Positions 62,138 through 64,000 of a DNA stretch of 64,000 nucleotides are shown here, piece after piece. The stretch is from assembly GCF_001465595.2 (NCBI RefSeq), contig NZ_CP013481.2:3906001-3970000 (forward strand), given 5' to 3'. Below the pieces are notes generated by a model. It had not been told where the DNA came from. It made no database searches and was given only the letters and a program-made list of their open reading frames with translations. The number at the start of each line of letters is the position of its first letter. Within the stretch, counting starts at the first letter, position 1. The DNA comes from Pandoraea apista. Its GTDB lineage: Bacteria > Pseudomonadota > Gammaproteobacteria > Burkholderiales > Burkholderiaceae. A program made the position numbers and the translations under genes.

Positions 62138-63163
62138 TCAGCCCACCACGACAATGCCGCCGGGCAACTGCGTCACGCGTGCGCCGAGTACTTCCTGAAT
62201 TTGCGCGAAGACTTCGCTCAACCGGTCGATGCGGAACCGTCCGCTCAGACGGCTCTGCGCCAAATGACTGTCGATGACCACGACACGCCCGGCGCGATAG
62301 CGATTGATCTCGCCGACGACGTCGGCGAGCGGCGTGTCGCGGAATACGAGCACGCCCGAGCGCCACGCCGTGGCGACGGCCGCGTCGACAGACATGGCAT
62401 TCCCGAGATGCCGGCCCTGATAGATCACTTGCTGACTCGCCGCCAACTGTACGCTGTGGCTTCCCAATTCCACGCGCACGTTGCCGGACACGCATGTCAC
62501 GCAGACGCGCGTGTCGAGATTACGCACTTCGAAATTGGCCTGTGTGCCGATGGCGCGTCCGTCACCCGCCGTCACCACGAACCGCCCGGCACTGCGCGAG
62601 TTGTCGACGGCAATCTCGCCATCGAGCAAGTCGATACCGGCGCGCGCACTTCCCGAGGCATCCCCGCCAGCCCCCCCGTCCTTGTTCATCAAAGCGATGC
62701 GGGTTTGCGTGTTCAGATTGACGGTGACGTCATTGGCCAGAGCGATCTGCCGCTGCTCGCCCACCGACGTACGGTAATCGGCATGGGCCAGCGAGGTCAT
62801 CGCGCCCCAGATGCCAACCGGGGCAATCACGGCAGCCCCGATGCCGGCCACCGAGGCGAGCGCGCCCCCGAGGAATACACGGCGGCCGACACGCGCAGGG
62901 CGCCGAGCCTCGGCACGCTCGCGTGCGCGCACCCTCTCGCCGGCGGGGCCGATATCGCGCCACAGGCGACGCGCGTCTGCGAACGCCGCAGCATGCGAGG
63001 GGCTCGCGTCGCACCATTGCTGGAGCGCCTGCGCATCTGCCACGGTAGCTTCGCCAGACGTGAGACGTCGCACCCACGCATGGGCGTCGCGATTCACGGC
63101 CTGCGCGTCGTACGACGCTTGCCGGGGGGGGATTCGGGTCGGGCTGTCGGGTGCTGCCTTCAT
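62138..63163 (-). CDS. FecR-like anti-sigma regulator B
   Basis: This 341-residue paralogue of FecR-A has the same layout: a DUF4880-type cytoplasmic part (about 25-75, 'AHAWVRRLTSG', 'WCDASPSHAAAFADARRLWRDI'), one membrane helix (about 113-133), a periplasmic FecR domain ('DYRTSVGEQRQIALANDVTVNLNTQTR'), and a C-terminal STN-like part ('RFRIDRLSEVFAQIQEVLG'). It is predicted to pass a signal to ECF-B. It lies 213 bases after ECF-B and 169 before FHA2, all on one strand. The ATG 63163 has no strong Shine-Dalgarno, but the length equality with the paralogue supports it. Confidence 0.88.
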   Translation of the reverse strand: MKAAPDSPTRIPPRQASYDAQAVNRDAHAWVRRLTSGEATVADAQALQQWCDASPSHAAAFADARRLWRDIGPAGERVRARERAEARRPARVGRRVFLGGALASVAGIGAAVIAPVGIWGAMTSLAHADYRTSVGEQRQIALANDVTVNLNTQTRIALMNKDGGAGGDASGSARAGIDLLDGEIAVDNSRSAGRFVVTAGDGRAIGTQANFEVRNLDTRVCVTCVSGNVRVELGSHSVQLAASQQVIYQGRHLGNAMSVDAAVATAWRSGVLVFRDTPLADVVGEINRYRAGRVVVIDSHLAQSRLSGRFRIDRLSEVFAQIQEVLGARVTQLPGGIVVVG

Positions 63164-63376
63164 GTCGGGTGGTATCTGTCGATCCTCTGCTTGCGGTGGC
63201 GGCTATTCTTTCCGCAATCCAGGCCGCCAATCCGCGAGAATCCGTGCGATTTCGTTAAACTTCGGGGCGTCTTGATTACATGACGTTTCCCATTACCGGA
63301 TTCCGCAATTTTTCTTCAAATTATTTTTTGTCGCGTCGCACGACCGTCATAAAGTCGTGTCACGCGCATTGCCAAT

Positions 63377-63883
63377 TCACTTCCGTTCGATGTGCTCGGC
63401 GCAAAACGCCTGCGCCCGCTTAAGCTCCAGTTCGACCAGACGCAAGGAAATCCCGAAACGCTCGGCGACTTCCCGTTGCGCAAGGCCGTCGAGACGCACC
63501 GCCAACAGAATGTCGCGACGGCGCTGCGGCATCTTCTCCAGCACGCGCACCAGTTCGTTCAGGTCGGAGTTTGCTTCCGCGATCTGAGCAGGGCCAGGGT
63601 CGGGGCTCACCAGATCGAGCATCGTCTCGATCTCGCCGACGCTCAGGCGACGGTCCTCGGCCCGTTGCTTGTCGATGGCCGCGTGATACGCCATTCGGTA
63701 CAGATACGCGCCCGGATTGCGCACCGGCTCGATGTTCTCTGTGCTCTCGAGGCGCACCCACGTGTCCTGCAAGGCATCGCCTGCCAGGTCGGAAGAGCCG
63801 AGCTTGCGAGAGAGCAGTGTCTTGAGCTGCCCATATCGTTGGACGAGCAGCTCACGCAAGGTGGCGCGCGCACTATCGGCCAT
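63377..63883 (-). CDS. ECF sigma factor B (FecI-like)
   Basis: This 168-residue ECF sigma factor is close in pattern to ECF-A. Region 2 is at about 10-70 ('LAGDALQDTWVRLESTE', 'AYLYRMAYHAAIDKQR') and region 4 at about 110-160 ('MPQRRRDILLAVRLDGLAQREVAERFGIS'). The C-terminus 'ELKRAQAFCAEHI' closely matches ECF-A, which supports module duplication. Its start overlaps the end of the STN gene by 11 bases. The expected partner is FecR-B and a likely target is the FHA2 promoter. Confidence 0.9.
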   Translation of the reverse strand: MADSARATLRELLVQRYGQLKTLLSRKLGSSDLAGDALQDTWVRLESTENIEPVRNPGAYLYRMAYHAAIDKQRAEDRRLSVGEIETMLDLVSPDPGPAQIAEANSDLNELVRVLEKMPQRRRDILLAVRLDGLAQREVAERFGISLRLVELELKRAQAFCAEHIERK

Positions 63884-64000
63884 TCAGCCCTCCCGTCGCG
63901 GGCCTCGCGTCGTTGGCAGGCTCGCACCCCCAACTCCGGCCGGACGCTTTCGGCAAGATCACGAACGTGAACGGCTGAGCAAGCGATGGCGGCACCGCTT
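63873..64000 (-). CDS. STN/TonB-like protein B, C-terminal end only
   Basis: Only the last 41 codons are in the window, ending at TAG 63873-63875 and overlapping the ECF-B start. The visible segment 'LAQPFTFVILPK' lines up with 'LPQPFAMLILPE' near the end of STN-A, and the gene position is the same relative to its ECF gene. So it is taken as the paralogue of STN-A, cut by the right edge. The tail after this motif is longer and different. Confidence 0.6.
   Translation of the reverse strand, partial: AVPPSLAQPFTFVILPKASGRSWGCEPANDARPATGGLNGR

Overview
The window is high-GC DNA from a Gram-negative, probably a Burkholderiales betaproteobacterium close to Pandoraea or Burkholderia. This rests on a hopanoid gene set, a cytochrome bo3 operon, a MacAB-NodT exporter and very large filamentous-haemagglutinin exoproteins. 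The genus is an inference from gene content. I found no tRNA, rRNA, CRISPR array or insertion sequence.

Region 1 (1-12860) is a hopanoid lipid locus: hpnN (cut by the window edge), hpnM, ispH, hpnH, hpnA and hpnB, then the convergent run hpnD-hpnE-shc-hpnG, and divergent hpnC. HpnC, HpnD and HpnE make squalene from farnesyl diphosphate, Shc cyclises it, HpnH/HpnG/HpnA/HpnB build or modify the side chain, and HpnM/HpnN are linked to hopanoid transport. IspH feeds the isoprenoid supply. Region 2 (12861-24808) holds a DMT permease, a nitronate monooxygenase-type flavoprotein, an unknown secreted protein, a LysR regulator, cyoABCD without cyoE, and an autotransporter whose passenger carries an HExxH metalloprotease motif.

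Region 3 (24809-33204) is the part I find most likely to be an undescribed system. Three tiny genes (24, 34 and 24 codons), each with its own strong Shine-Dalgarno sequence and followed by a rho-independent terminator, lie just before a LuxR-type response regulator and a membrane histidine kinase. Facing them is a macA-macB-nodT exporter operon. Its 5' end carries a further 25-codon gene with a perfect AAGGAG site, overlapped by a possible 49-codon reading frame. I propose a peptide production, export and sensing (or toxin) module. The function is inference.

Region 4 (33205-64000) starts with a UPF0126/TRIC-type membrane protein. It is followed by 30 kb of genes all on the minus strand, in two tandem copies of one module: STN-domain protein, ECF sigma factor, FecR-like regulator, and a giant (about 4,080-4,090 residue) two-partner-secretion exoprotein. 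A third ECF sigma factor sits between the copies. The exoproteins share a 1.7 kb almost identical 5' tract and have diverged in the middle, which points to gene conversion. No TpsB transporter or TonB-dependent receptor is present in the window.
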